From assembly GCF_021191635.1 (NCBI RefSeq), contig NZ_JAIWPR010000020.1, positions 1 to 64,000 on the forward strand: 64,000 bases of DNA, written 5' to 3'. The notes beneath the pieces are model-generated. The model saw nothing but the letters and a program-made list of their open reading frames with translations, did no database searches and had not been told where the DNA came from. Source of the DNA: Alterluteimonas quercicellularis. Lineage in GTDB: Bacteria > Pseudomonadota > Gammaproteobacteria > Xanthomonadales > Xanthomonadaceae. The translations under genes and the position numbers were made by a program. Below, in pieces: positions 53,996 through 63,396 of this stretch (positions are counted from its first letter, which is position 1; every line of letters starts with the position of its first letter).

Positions 53996-54670
53996 CTAAC
54001 CCCTCGTCGCGTCGGCTGCGGCGCGCAGGCGGCCGACCACGTCGGCGTAGTCGGCCTGGCCGAAGATCGCCGAGCCGGCGACGAAGGTGTCGGCTCCGGC
54101 GGCCGCGATCTCGGCGATGTTGTCCGGCTTCACGCCGCCGTCGATCTCCAGCCGGATCGGCTTGCCGGTGGCGTCGATGCGCTCGCGCACGCGGCGCAGC
54201 TTGTCCAGCGCCGAAGGAATGAAGGCCTGCCCGCCGAAACCGGGATTGACCGACATCAGCAGCACCAGGTCCAGGTCCTCCAGCACGTAGTCCAGCGCCT
54301 CCACCGGCGTCGCCGGGTTGAGCACCAGCCCCGCCCGGCAGCCCTCGCCCTTGATCAGCTGGATCGTGCGGTGCACGTGGCGGCTGGCCTCGGGGTGGAA
54401 GCTGATCAGCGTCGCTCCGGCCTTGGCGAAGTCCGGCACCAGGCGGTCGACCGGCTCCACCATCAGGTGGACGTCGATCGGCGCGGTCACGCCGTGCCGG
54501 CGCAGCGCCTCGCAGACCAGCGGCCCGATGGTCAGGTTCGGCACGTAGTGGTTGTCCATGACGTCGAAATGCACCCAGTCGGCACCGGCGGCGAGCACGG
54601 CGTCGACTTCCTCGCCCAGGCGGGCGAAGTCGGCGGAGAGGATGGACGGCGCGATGATCGTGGGCTGCAT
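53996..54670 (-). CDS. rpe: Ribulose-phosphate 3-epimerase
   Basis: 224 residues; interconverts ribulose-5-P and xylulose-5-P in the pentose phosphate pathway. TIM-barrel marks are [37 protein letters not shown] (metal His and Asp), [12 protein letters not shown] and [21 protein letters not shown] (second Asp). ATG 54670. rraA starts 6 bp downstream, and a J-domain gene ends 73 bp upstream. Confidence 0.97.
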   Translation of the reverse strand: MQPTIIAPSILSADFARLGEEVDAVLAAGADWVHFDVMDNHYVPNLTIGPLVCEALRRHGVTAPIDVHLMVEPVDRLVPDFAKAGATLISFHPEASRHVHRTIQLIKGEGCRAGLVLNPATPVEALDYVLEDLDLVLLMSVNPGFGGQAFIPSALDKLRRVRERIDATGKPIRLEIDGGVKPDNIAEIAAAGADTFVAGSAIFGQADYADVVGRLRAAADATRG

Positions 54671-54743
54671 GGTGTCGTGTGGCCTGGAGGGTGGCGGTCG
54701 GAGGCGGCGGATCGGACCCGGGGGCGCGGCGCGAGCGCCGGCG

Positions 54744-55070
54744 TCACCGCCGGCGACGGCGGCGGATGCGGCTGTAGGCGGCGTTGATCTCCGCCGCGCG
54801 GCGCTCGGCCTGTTCGCGCAGCTCCGGCGCGGCGTTGGCGACCCGGTCCGGGTGGTACTGCGAGATCAGCCGGCGGTAGGTCTGGTCGATCTCGGCGTCG
54901 CTGGCGCCGCGGGTCAGGCCGAGGACCTTGTACGGCGCAGCGCGCTGCGGCAGCAGCCAGTCGGCGTCGAAGGCATGGCCGATCAGCAGGCCGATCAGCC
55001 CGCCGGCCGGGTGGCGCAGCAGCAGCCAGCCGGCGACGAAGCCGAGGAGTTTTCCGTACCAGCGTTTCAT
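54744..55070 (-). CDS. Small membrane-anchored J-domain protein (DjlA-like ends only)
   Basis: 108 residues. An N-terminal hydrophobic helix with small residues ([29 protein letters not shown]) resembles the DjlA membrane anchor, including the GLLIGHAFD phrase. The C-terminal J domain (47-105) reads [20 protein letters not shown] and YHPDRVANA, so the HPD tripeptide that stimulates DnaK is intact. The TerB-like middle domain of DjlA, about 150 residues, is missing. ATG 55070. Probably recruits DnaK to the inner membrane. Confidence 0.85.
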   Translation of the reverse strand: MKRWYGKLLGFVAGWLLLRHPAGGLIGLLIGHAFDADWLLPQRAAPYKVLGLTRGASDAEIDQTYRRLISQYHPDRVANAAPELREQAERRAAEINAAYSRIRRRRRR

Positions 55071-55179
55071 GGGGGCAGTGTAGCGGGGCGGGGGCGGCGG
55101 GGAGGTGGACCTCCGGTTCCCGGCCGGACGCCCCGGCGCCGAGCGCCCTGCGCCCCTGGCCCCCTCACCCCCTGCGCAC

Positions 55180-55185
55180 TACACT
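55180..55185 (+). promoter_or_regulatory. Candidate -10 element for purC
   Basis: TACACT in GCACTACACTGG, 33 bp before the purC TTG start. Four of six matches; no clear -35. Confidence 0.35.
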
Positions 55186-55217
55186 GGCCGGCCCTCCAGC
55201 GCGCGGGGCCTACGCCC

Positions 55218-56147
55218 TTGTCCACCACGCTCATCCAAGCCGACCTGCCCGAGCTGCCGCTGCGTCACCGCGGCAAGGTGCGCGACGTGTTCGACCTGCC
55301 CGAGCGCCGCCTGCCGCCGGGCGCGCGGGGGACCGGCGACCATCTGCTGATCGTCGCCACCGACCGCCTGTCCGCCTTCGACGTGGTGCTGCCCGACCCG
55401 ATCCCCGGCAAGGGCGAGATGCTGTGCCGGATCAGCAACTTCTGGTTCGAGAAGACCGCGCACCTGATGCCCAACCACCTGACCGGCATCGCGGTGGCCG
55501 ACGTGCTGCCCGAAGGCGTCGACCCGGCGCCCTACGCGCAGCGCTCGGTGGTGACGCGGCGGCTGCGGCCGGTGCCGGTGGAGGCGATCGCGCGCGGCTA
55601 TCTCATCGGCAGCGGGTGGAAGGACTACCAGCGCACCGGGCGCGTCTCCGGGATCGCCCTGCCCGACGGCCTGCGCCAGGCGGAACGGCTCGCCGAGCCG
55701 ATCTTCACCCCATCGACCAAGGCGGCCGTCGGCGAGCACGACGAGAACATCGACTTCGACACCATGGTCCGCCGCATCGGCGCGGAACTCGCCGAGCAGA
55801 TCCGCGACGCCACCCTGCGCCTGTACCGCTACGCCGCCGAGTACGCGGCCGCGCGCGGCATCCTGCTGGCCGACACCAAGTTCGAGTTCGGCACCGACGC
55901 CGACGGCCGCCTCTACGTGATGGACGAGATGCTCACGCCGGACTCCTCGCGCTACTGGCCGGCCGACGAGTACGCGGTGGGCAGCAGCCCGCCGAGCTAC
56001 GACAAGCAGATCGTGCGCGACTGGCTGGAGACCCTGGACTGGGACAAGACCGCGCCAGGCCCGCGCCTGCCGGCCGAGGTGATCGAGCGCACCCGCGCGC
56101 GCTACGCGGAAGCGTTGCAGCGCCTGGCCGGGATCGAGGTCGGCTAG
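55218..56147 (+). CDS. purC: Phosphoribosylaminoimidazole-succinocarboxamide synthase
   Basis: 309 residues; joins CAIR with aspartate in purine synthesis. Family blocks are [63 protein letters not shown] and [14 protein letters not shown]. The start is TTG 55218 ([18 protein letters not shown]), matching where relatives begin; in-frame ATGs upstream belong to antisense sequence. GGGG lies about ten bases upstream. Monocistronic by spacing. Confidence 0.95.
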   Translation: MSTTLIQADLPELPLRHRGKVRDVFDLPERRLPPGARGTGDHLLIVATDRLSAFDVVLPDPIPGKGEMLCRISNFWFEKTAHLMPNHLTGIAVADVLPEGVDPAPYAQRSVVTRRLRPVPVEAIARGYLIGSGWKDYQRTGRVSGIALPDGLRQAERLAEPIFTPSTKAAVGEHDENIDFDTMVRRIGAELAEQIRDATLRLYRYAAEYAAARGILLADTKFEFGTDADGRLYVMDEMLTPDSSRYWPADEYAVGSSPPSYDKQIVRDWLETLDWDKTAPGPRLPAEVIERTRARYAEALQRLAGIEVG

Positions 56148-56218
56148 GACGCCGCCGCACCGCGCGGCGGCTCCGGTATGCTCCGGTCGAGGCCCACGGG
56201 CCGCCCGGGGAGATGCCG

Positions 56219-56692
56219 ATGGCGTGGAACATGGCCCTGCGGATCGCGCTGGCGTGCGCGCCGGCCGCGGCCTGCGCGATCCCGATCGCGATGGCGGCGG
56301 AGCCCGCGTCGCACGCCTGCGCCGAGCGGGCGCGCCCCGCCGAGCGGCTGGCCTGCTACGACCGCGCCTTCCCGCCCAGCGAGGCGACGCGGCGCGCGGC
56401 CGCGGAACTGGCCCGCGAGGACTTCGGCCTGTCCGACCGCCCCGCGCTGCCCGCGGCCGGCGCCGAACCCGCGCCCGACCGCATCGAGGCCCGGGTGACG
56501 CGGGTGGCCTACGCCGACGGCGGCCGCCGCGTGCTGACGCTCGACAACGGCCAGGCCTGGGCGTCGACCGAGGGCGGCAGCCGCGGCCACGTCGCCGAAG
56601 GCGACACGGTGAGCGTGCGCGCCGGCGCGCTCGGCAGCTACCTGCTGCGCACGCCGGCCGGCGTCTCGCTGCGCGTGCGCCGGGTGCGCTGA
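56219..56692 (+). CDS. Periplasmic protein with an RLACYD motif
   Basis: 157 residues from ATG 56219, with GGGGAG seven bases upstream (an ATG 6 bp earlier touches that RBS). A signal peptide precedes HACAERARPAERLACYDRAF, a two-cysteine motif (C-x10-RLACYD) found in small exported proteins of unknown function and in some T6SS accessory proteins. The remainder is a small beta domain, RVLTLDNGQAWASTEGGSRG and GDTVSVRAGALGSYLLRTP, ending in RLRVRRVR-like basic residues. No function known. It ends 5 bp before the TPR/2OG-oxygenase gene, so the two are likely cotranscribed. Confidence 0.8.
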   Translation: MAWNMALRIALACAPAAACAIPIAMAAEPASHACAERARPAERLACYDRAFPPSEATRRAAAELAREDFGLSDRPALPAAGAEPAPDRIEARVTRVAYADGGRRVLTLDNGQAWASTEGGSRGHVAEGDTVSVRAGALGSYLLRTPAGVSLRVRRVR

Positions 56693-56697
56693 CCGCG

Positions 56698-58530
56698 ATG
56701 CCGGCGCCCGCGCGGCCGCAGCCGCTGACGGCGTCGCAGGCCGCGCGGTTCTCGCGCACGCTGGCCCGGCTGCGGAACGGCGAGCCGCTCCAGGCCGAAC
56801 ACGAAGCGCGGCGCCTGCTGCAGGAAGCGCCCGAAGCCGCCGACGCCTGGCAGCTGCTCGGCATGTGCCTGGCCGACGCCGGGCGCCTGCCCGAGGCCCT
56901 GGCTGCCTTCGAGCAGGCGCTGCAACGGGCGCCCGGCAGCGTGCCCGTGCTCTCGAACGCCGCCGCCTGCCTGCGCCGGGCCGGCCGCCTGGAAGAGGCG
57001 TACGCGCTGCTCGGCCGCGCCGCCGGCAGCGCCGAGGCGGCGCTGCAGCAGGGCCGGCTGGCGCTGCAGCTGCGCGACCCCGCGCGCGCCGTCGAGGCCT
57101 GCCGGCGCGCGCTGGCGCTGGCGCCGGATTCGGCCGCGGCCTGGCTCGGCCTCGGCCGTGCGCTGCGTGCGCGGGGCGACTGGGATGCCGCCGCACAGGC
57201 GCTGGAGGAGGCGGTCCGGCGCGCACCCGCGCATGCACCGGCCTGGGCGGCGCTGGGCGCCGTCCACCGGCTGACCGGGCGCGTCGACGAGGCGCTGCGC
57301 TGCCTGCGCCGCGCCGAGGCCCTCGGCGACGACGGCCCCGAGCTGCTCGATGCGCTCAGCGGGACGCTGGTGGACGCCGGCGAACCGCAGGCGGCGCTCG
57401 ACAACGCGCGGCGCCTGGTGGCCCGCCACCCCGCGCATGCGGGCGGCCACGACACCCTGGCCCGGTTGCTGTGGGAGCACGGCGACGAGGATCCGCTGGC
57501 GGGTTTCCGCGCCGCCGCGCGCGCCCAGCCCGGCAACCGGCCGCTCTGGCAGGCGTTCGCCCGCCTGCTGCTGAGCGCGCGACGGCCGGAGGACGCCCTG
57601 GACGCGACCGACGCGTTGCGCCAGCGCCACGGCGACGATCCCACGCTGCGCTGGCTGCGCGCCGAGGCGCTGGACCGCCTGGGCAGGATGGAGGAGGCCG
57701 CGGCCGCGTTCTCCGCGGCGCATCGCGCGCTCGGCGGCGACAACGTGGCCTTCCTCAACGCCCATGCGCGGCACCTGTTCCGCCGGGGCGACTGGCGGCG
57801 GGCCCGGGACCACGCGGAGGCCGCGACCCGGCTCGCCCCCGACGACCAGGAGGCCTGGAGCCACCTCGGCACGGCCTGGCGGCTGGCCGGCGACGCGCGC
57901 GAGTTCTGGCTGTGCGACTACGAGCGCCTGGTCGGCGACGTCGAGATACGGCCGCCGCCGGGCTACCGCGATCTCGCGGCCTTTCTCGTCGCCCTCGCCG
58001 ATCGGCTCGAGGCCCTGCACCGCGCCGTGCGCGAGCCGGTGGACCAGAGCGTGCGCAACGGATCGCAGACGCCCGGCCGCCTGTTCGGTCGCGGCGATCC
58101 GGTGCTCGACGCGGCGCAGGCCGCATTGCAGGGCGCCGTCCGCGGTTGGCTGGACGCCCTGCCGCACGACGACCGCCACCCCTTCCTGGGCCGCCGGCGG
58201 CGCGACGTGCGCATGCTCGGCTCGTGGTCGGTGCGGCTGCGCGCGTCGGGCCGGCACGCCAACCACATCCATCCGCAGGGCTGGCTCAGCTCCGCGTTCT
58301 ACGTCGCCCTGCCGGACGACGTGCGGCGCGATGGCGCGCATCCAGCGGGCTGCCTGCAGCTGGGCCAGCCGCTGGAAGACCTGGGCCTGGCGTTGCCGCC
58401 ACGGCGCATCGTCCGCCCGGCGCCCGGCCGCCTGGCGCTGTTCCCCTCGTACGTCTGGCACGGCACGGTGCCCTTCTCCAGCCCCGTGCCGCGGCTCACC
58501 ATCGCCGTCGACATGCTGCCCGCCCCTTGA
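56698..58530 (+). CDS. TPR protein with C-terminal 2OG-Fe(II) oxygenase domain
   Basis: 610 residues from ATG 56698. Residues 15-420 hold about eleven tetratricopeptide repeats, for example DAWQLLGMCLADAGRLPEAL and AAWLGLGRALRARGDWDAAA. Residues 430-608 form a double-stranded beta-helix oxygenase: GSWSVRLRASGRHANHIHPQ with iron His residues, GWLSSAFYVALPDDV, then LFPSYVWHGTVPFSSP with the distal His, and RLTIAVDM with the 2-oxoglutarate Arg. Such fusions occur beside TonB receptors and tryptophan halogenases in Xanthomonads and Caulobacter. A TonB receptor converges here (58752). Substrate unknown. Confidence 0.87.
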   Translation: MPAPARPQPLTASQAARFSRTLARLRNGEPLQAEHEARRLLQEAPEAADAWQLLGMCLADAGRLPEALAAFEQALQRAPGSVPVLSNAAACLRRAGRLEEAYALLGRAAGSAEAALQQGRLALQLRDPARAVEACRRALALAPDSAAAWLGLGRALRARGDWDAAAQALEEAVRRAPAHAPAWAALGAVHRLTGRVDEALRCLRRAEALGDDGPELLDALSGTLVDAGEPQAALDNARRLVARHPAHAGGHDTLARLLWEHGDEDPLAGFRAAARAQPGNRPLWQAFARLLLSARRPEDALDATDALRQRHGDDPTLRWLRAEALDRLGRMEEAAAAFSAAHRALGGDNVAFLNAHARHLFRRGDWRRARDHAEAATRLAPDDQEAWSHLGTAWRLAGDAREFWLCDYERLVGDVEIRPPPGYRDLAAFLVALADRLEALHRAVREPVDQSVRNGSQTPGRLFGRGDPVLDAAQAALQGAVRGWLDALPHDDRHPFLGRRRRDVRMLGSWSVRLRASGRHANHIHPQGWLSSAFYVALPDDVRRDGAHPAGCLQLGQPLEDLGLALPPRRIVRPAPGRLALFPSYVWHGTVPFSSPVPRLTIAVDMLPAP

Positions 58531-58751
58531 GTGGCGTCAGCCCGGCGGCCACGGCTTCGCCGTGCCGCGGGGCGCCGCCGGCCGCCGCTTCCGGGCAGTC
58601 GCCGGCAGTCCGGGGAAACGCGCCCCGAGGTCCTGCTGCTGGCCGCGATGGCCATGGCCGGAGGCGTCTTGGCCGTGCGCCGGAGCCGCCCGCGGCCGGG
58701 GGGACGCCCCGGGCGGACGGCGACGCCGCGCCGCCGTCCGCCCGGCGCCGG

Positions 58752-61631
58752 TCAGAACTGGAAGCTCAGCGTACTGAAGATATAGCGCCCCGCCTGGTCG
58801 TAGCCGCCCAGCGAGTTGCCGTTGAGCACCAGCGTGCCACCCACCAGCGGCGGCTCCTTGTCGGCGATGTTGTTCACGCCCACCGTCCAGGTGGCCACGT
58901 CCCACAGGTCCATCGAGGCGGACAGGTCGAAGTAGTTGTAGCTGCCGAGGCGGTGACCGTTGCCGATCAGCAGCTCGTCGTCCGTGCCGGGCTCGCCATC
59001 GATGCCCTCGTAGTCCAGGGCGCCCACATAGCGCCAGCGCAGGCCGATGCTGTAGCGGTCGAAGCCGTAGCGCAGGCTGGCGATGTGACGCCACTCCGGC
59101 GTGTTGCAGGCCTCGTTGATCAGCCCCGCGCAGTCGTACTCCGTGGACGGATCGTCGGCGATGGGCTGGAAGGTCTGATCCAACACGTGCGTGCCGACGA
59201 TCGAGGCGGTCAGCCGCCCGGGGCCGAGCGCCCAGGCATAGGAGGCGGACAGGTCGATGCCGCTGAAATCGAAGCTGCCGAAGTTGCCGAGGGTGTTGAC
59301 GACCAGGCCCGAGGAATCCGGGTTGCTGCCCAGCCAGAGGTCGCCGGTCAGCGGATTGCGCCGGATCAGCGAGCACATCGCGCTCTGCCCGCTGGCACAC
59401 AGGTCGATGATGACTCTCGAACCGACGGTCGTGATCGCGTCCTCGACCTCGATGCGGTAGTAGTCGACCGCCAGGTTGAGATCTTCGATCGGGTTGGCGG
59501 CGAAGCCGATCGTCCAGGTGTCGGCAGTCTCCGGATCGAGATCGAGGTTGCCGCCGCTGAGCTGGTTGTACTGGCCGGCCGGATTGACCGGCACGAAACC
59601 GTACTGGGAAGGCGCGACGCCCGTCAGGGCGCACTGCTCGACGGTGAACGAAGGCGTCGCGCCGGCGCAGGGATCGGAGCCGCCCCACAGGGCGATGGAC
59701 TGGTTGCTGAACAGCTCGATGATGCCGGGCGCGCGGATGGCGCGGTTCCAACCGGCCCGCAGCAGGTAGCGGCCGTCGTCGAAGCTGGCGCCGAGGCCGG
59801 CCTTGTAGGTGTTCACGCCGCCGGAGTTGCTGTAGTCGGAGTAGCGGTAGCCCAGCTCCAGGTCGAGCCCGCTCAGCGCGCCCGCGTCCGCGATCAGCGG
59901 CACCGCGCTCTCCAGGAAGAACTCGTGCACGTACAGCTCGCCCGCCACGCCCGTCGTCGGGCCGCCGAGGCCGGTGAAGTTGCCGGTCTGCATGTTGGTG
60001 TCGGGCGTGCGCTCGTAGGTCTCCTCGCGCCACTCGTAGCCCAGCGCCAGGCTGATCGGGCGGTCCGCCGCCCACGGCAGGCCGACGCCCAGGTCGCCGG
60101 AGGCGTAGGCGTTGAGGGTCTTCATCGAGGTCACGTAGTTGACGATGCCCACGCCCTGCAGCGCCTGCGCGGCCTCCGCGGTCACCGCGTCCTGCCAGAC
60201 GTTGTAGAACTGGCAGCCGTCGAAGGAACCGGCTGGGCAACCGAGCAGCGCCGAGCGTACGCGGTCGGTGACAAAGTCGTTGATGCTCTCGTCCTTGACC
60301 GAGCTGCGGTTGTAGGTGAACGATGCGTCGTAGTTCCAGCGCTCGTTGATCTCGCCGCCCAGGCCGGCGGTAATGCGGTAGTTGGTGGCTTCCTGCTTGG
60401 ACACGCGCGGGCCGCCTTCGACATTGCGCTTGTTGACCAGCACCGTGATCTCGTCGTCGGTGATGCCCAGGTCGCTGCACAGGGTGCCGATGATGGCATC
60501 GTCGCAGGCCACGTCGACGTCGGTGTTGAAGGTGCCGGTGGGCGCGATCTGGGTGGAGCTGCGGCGGTTGACGAACATCGCCTCCACGTAGGGCACGAAG
60601 TGCGGGGTGATCTCGTACTTGATCCGGGTGCCGGCGGTGTAGCGGGTGTCCGGGCGCTGGTAGTAGTTGACCGGGGCGTAGTTGTAGAGCGAGCCCACGC
60701 CGGTCTGCCAGGTGCCGTCCGCACCGAGGTGGGCGGCGGTGTTGCCGCCGGTCAGCGACGGCGCCAACACGGTGAAGTTGGCCGGATCGGAGCCGCCGGA
60801 GCCTCCGCAGAAGGTGCCGGAGTCGTCCAGTGCACACGAAGAGTAGTCTCGCTGGCCCTGCAGCATCGCCTCGTTCTTGCGCCAGGTCGCCCAGGCCACG
60901 GCATGGCCGCCGTCGCCGAAGCTGCCGCCGATGGACACGTCGATGTTGCGCGAGATGCCGTCGAAGCCGGAGTTGCCGGTGGGATAGTCGTAGCCGGCCT
61001 CGTCCATCAGGCCCTGCATGTAGCGGTTGTCGTTGTCGTGCTGGTAGGCCGAGTAGCCCAGGTTGACGTTGACCCCCTCGAACTCGTCGTCGAGGATGAA
61101 GTTGACCACGCCCGCGACGGCGTCGGAGCCGTAGACCGCGGAGGCGCCGCCGGTCAGCACGTCCACGCGCTGCACCAGCGCGGCCGGAATGATGCTGAGG
61201 TCGGGCGTCTCGCCCAGGCCCTTGGGGATGCGACGGCCGTTGACCAGGGTGAGCGTGCGCTGGGGGCCGAGGTCGCGCAGGTCGACGGTGGCGTAGCCCT
61301 GCGACGGGTTGTTCATGAAATTGTCGAAGCCGTTCTGAAAACCCAGCTGCGGATACTGGTTCACCAGATCCTCGACCTTGCTGGCGCCCGAGTACTGGAA
61401 CTCCTCCTTCTGGATCTCGGCTACCGGGCTGGCGGCGGTCATGGTCTGGCTGCGCAGTCGGGTGCCGGTGACGGTCACCGTATCGAGGGTGGCGGCGGGA
61501 TCCTCCGACGGCGGCGGGGACTGGGCGGCCTCCTGCGCCATGACCCCGAAACTCCCGGTACAACACAGCGCCCCGGCGAGGGCGACGGACAGGCGATTGC
61601 GGCGAGCGGCGATTCTGCGGACGTGCGTCAT
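58752..61631 (-). CDS. TonB-dependent outer-membrane receptor
   Basis: 959 residues from ATG 61631. A signal peptide (to about residue 32) is followed by the TonB-box/plug start LDTVTVTGTRLRSQTM, plug features LRDLGPQRTLTLVNGRRIP and VDVLTGGASAVYGSDAVAGV, and a long 22-strand barrel ending in SLSF-like FSTLSFQF, the C-terminal Phe needed by BAM. The plug phrases belong to the large LRxLGxxRTLVLVNGRR subgroup associated with import of plant- or peptide-derived compounds; the ligand is unknown. Monocistronic, convergent with the TPR/oxygenase gene. Confidence 0.93.
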   Translation of the reverse strand: MTHVRRIAARRNRLSVALAGALCCTGSFGVMAQEAAQSPPPSEDPAATLDTVTVTGTRLRSQTMTAASPVAEIQKEEFQYSGASKVEDLVNQYPQLGFQNGFDNFMNNPSQGYATVDLRDLGPQRTLTLVNGRRIPKGLGETPDLSIIPAALVQRVDVLTGGASAVYGSDAVAGVVNFILDDEFEGVNVNLGYSAYQHDNDNRYMQGLMDEAGYDYPTGNSGFDGISRNIDVSIGGSFGDGGHAVAWATWRKNEAMLQGQRDYSSCALDDSGTFCGGSGGSDPANFTVLAPSLTGGNTAAHLGADGTWQTGVGSLYNYAPVNYYQRPDTRYTAGTRIKYEITPHFVPYVEAMFVNRRSSTQIAPTGTFNTDVDVACDDAIIGTLCSDLGITDDEITVLVNKRNVEGGPRVSKQEATNYRITAGLGGEINERWNYDASFTYNRSSVKDESINDFVTDRVRSALLGCPAGSFDGCQFYNVWQDAVTAEAAQALQGVGIVNYVTSMKTLNAYASGDLGVGLPWAADRPISLALGYEWREETYERTPDTNMQTGNFTGLGGPTTGVAGELYVHEFFLESAVPLIADAGALSGLDLELGYRYSDYSNSGGVNTYKAGLGASFDDGRYLLRAGWNRAIRAPGIIELFSNQSIALWGGSDPCAGATPSFTVEQCALTGVAPSQYGFVPVNPAGQYNQLSGGNLDLDPETADTWTIGFAANPIEDLNLAVDYYRIEVEDAITTVGSRVIIDLCASGQSAMCSLIRRNPLTGDLWLGSNPDSSGLVVNTLGNFGSFDFSGIDLSASYAWALGPGRLTASIVGTHVLDQTFQPIADDPSTEYDCAGLINEACNTPEWRHIASLRYGFDRYSIGLRWRYVGALDYEGIDGEPGTDDELLIGNGHRLGSYNYFDLSASMDLWDVATWTVGVNNIADKEPPLVGGTLVLNGNSLGGYDQAGRYIFSTLSFQF

Positions 61632-61880
61632 GATTCTCCCCTTGCATGAAAAGGCTTGGTGTTTTTGTTTTGCGAAACCTGCCCTCCCCCCCGCTCCCTG
61701 GGCATTGGATCCACGGACGCACCGCTCCCTGGCGCAAAATCGAACGTAACACGATTTTTGCGCCGTCAATACGAAATGTTTACAAACGTGTCGGGGGTCT
61801 CAAACCGGCGCAGAATGCCGGGAGTCGGGCCCGCCGGGGGCGGGATAAACGTTTCATCAGAAACTTTCCGGGAGGGGACT
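61632..61880. other. Divergent spacer between the TonB receptor and the Mpo1-like gene
   Basis: 249 bp, AT-richer in the middle (61740-61790). On the minus strand TTGACG (61766-61771) may be a -35 for the receptor gene, with a weak -10 (TACGTT) 15 bp on. The Mpo1-like gene has GGGAGGGG just before its ATG. No further gene. Confidence 0.4.
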
Positions 61881-62363
61881 ATGGCCGCGCACGCACCCGA
61901 GCGCTCGATCGACCGCTGGTTCTCGAGTTACTCAGACGACCACCGCAACGAGACCAACCAGCGCATCCACGTGGTCGCCGTGCCGCTGATCCTGTGGAGC
62001 GTCATCGCGCTGCTGTGGTGCATCCCCGCCGCCGGCGGCCTGCTCCGGCCCGGGGCCTGGGCGGGCCTGGCGATGTTCGCCGCCTGGCTGTTCTACTTCC
62101 GCGCCTCGCGCCGGCTGGGTCTGGGCATGGCGGCGATGTTCGTCGCGATGGGCGCGCTCACCCATGCCCTCCATGTCGCGCTCGGCGCGCGCGGGCTGCT
62201 CGTCCTGGCGCTGGCGGTGTTCGTCGTGGCCTGGATCGCGCAGTTCGTCGGCCACAAGCTCGAGGGGCGCAAGCCGAGCTTCCTGACCGACCTGGTCTAC
62301 CTGCTGATCGGCCCGGCCTGGGTGCTGGCCAAGGGCTATCGCCGGCTCGGCCTGCGCTGGTGA
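61881..62363 (+). CDS. Mpo1-like (DUF962) membrane protein
   Basis: 160 residues from ATG 61881, with GGGAGGGG five bases upstream. Four hydrophobic helices. The DUF962 marks are WFSSYSDDHRNETNQRIHVV (His near residue 20 and His 30) and QFVGHKLEGRKPSFLTDLVY (His near 131), the histidines that bind iron in yeast Mpo1, a 2-hydroxy-fatty-acid dioxygenase. The bacterial role is not established; lipid oxidation is inference. Alone on the plus strand. Confidence 0.88.
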   Translation: MAAHAPERSIDRWFSSYSDDHRNETNQRIHVVAVPLILWSVIALLWCIPAAGGLLRPGAWAGLAMFAAWLFYFRASRRLGLGMAAMFVAMGALTHALHVALGARGLLVLALAVFVVAWIAQFVGHKLEGRKPSFLTDLVYLLIGPAWVLAKGYRRLGLRW

Positions 62364-62370
62364 GCCGCAG

Positions 62371-63267
62371 TCAAGGTGGCGCCGGACCGGCGTCGGCGAG
62401 CAGCATCCGCGCCGTGGGGCGGAACGGCCGAGGCGCGTAGCCGAGGTCGGCCCGGGCGGGACCGGCGTCGAAGACCAGGTCCTCGCGCAGCCGCGCCACC
62501 GCGCCGGCGGGTAGGCCGCGCAGGCGGCCGGCGGCGTGCGCGGCGGCCAGCGCGGTCCGGAACAGCGGCGCCGGCACCCGCCACAGCCGCGGCCGCCGGG
62601 GCAGCGCCGCCAGCACCCGCTCGACCATCTGGTCGTAGGGCAGCGTCTCGCCGCCGGGCAGCGCGTAGGCACGGCCGCCGGCGGCCGGCGCCTGCGCCGC
62701 GGCCAGCGCCGCCTGCGCCAGGTCGTCGACGTGCACCGGCTGGCGCAGCCCGGTGGCGTCGCGCGGCAGGACGAAGCCGCCGCTGCGCTGGGCGATGGCG
62801 GCGATGCGGCTCAGGTTGGCATCGCGCGCGGCCCCGTAGACCAGCGTCGGCCGCAGCAGCGTGGCCTGCGCGCCGCGCTCGCGCGCGGCCTCGAACACGC
62901 GCGCCTCCGCTTCGCGCAGGGTGGCGGCCAGGGCGCGCTCACCGGCGTCCTCGGCGCCCGCCTTGGTGGCGAGGCTGGTCGAGCCGAACGCGACCGCCCG
63001 CGGCGCCTGCAGCCGCGCGGCGGCGTACCAGAGCGAGAAGCGGTCGAGCGGGCCGCAGCTGAAGACCGCATCGCAGTCGGGCGACGGCGGTTCGACGTCC
63101 GGGAAGCCCCCGCGGTGCCAGCGCAGCCCGGGCTCGCCGCCATCGCCAGGCGGCGTGCGCGACACCGCATCGACCTGCCAGCCCGCCGCGCGCAGCCGCG
63201 CCAGCAGGGCGGCGCCGATCTGCCCGCTGGCGCCGAACACCAGCGCGCGGCGCGCGCGATCGCTCAT
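62371..63267 (-). CDS. NAD(P)-dependent epimerase/reductase-like protein
   Basis: 298 residues from ATG 63267. An atypical extended short-chain dehydrogenase: Rossmann motif VFGASGQIGAALLARLRAAG (10-29), then FSCGPLDRFSLWY, FGSTSLATKAGAEDAGERAL and LLRPTLVYGAARDANLSRIA. The YxxxK pair is not evident (TSLATK in the usual place), so it may be a non-catalytic or modified member. The C-terminal half has PVHVDDLAQAALAA and GGETLPYDQMVERVL, as in NDUFA9-like or sugar-epimerase proteins. Divergent from the universal stress gene by 129 bp. Confidence 0.8.
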   Translation of the reverse strand: MSDRARRALVFGASGQIGAALLARLRAAGWQVDAVSRTPPGDGGEPGLRWHRGGFPDVEPPSPDCDAVFSCGPLDRFSLWYAAARLQAPRAVAFGSTSLATKAGAEDAGERALAATLREAEARVFEAARERGAQATLLRPTLVYGAARDANLSRIAAIAQRSGGFVLPRDATGLRQPVHVDDLAQAALAAAQAPAAGGRAYALPGGETLPYDQMVERVLAALPRRPRLWRVPAPLFRTALAAAHAAGRLRGLPAGAVARLREDLVFDAGPARADLGYAPRPFRPTARMLLADAGPAPP

Positions 63268-63356
63268 GCGCGGATCGCGCGGCGCGCGCTGCGGGCAGGT
63301 CGGCGGAGGCGTCGCGTCATCGCCACAGCATAGCCGCGCCGCGCGACGCGGGCGGG

Positions 63357-63362
63357 TAGACT
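63357..63362 (+). promoter_or_regulatory. Candidate -10 element for the universal stress gene
   Basis: TAGACT in GGGTAGACTCGC, 34 bp before the ATG. Same TAGACT as before ugd. No clear -35. Confidence 0.35.
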
Positions 63363-63396
63363 CGCAACGGCCCATCGCTCTTTCCCGGACCAGGAC

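Noticed and set aside
56865-61649. A 1594-residue open frame on the plus strand
   Set aside because: It overlaps the TPR/oxygenase gene in a second frame and runs antisense to the TonB receptor; low-complexity shadow.
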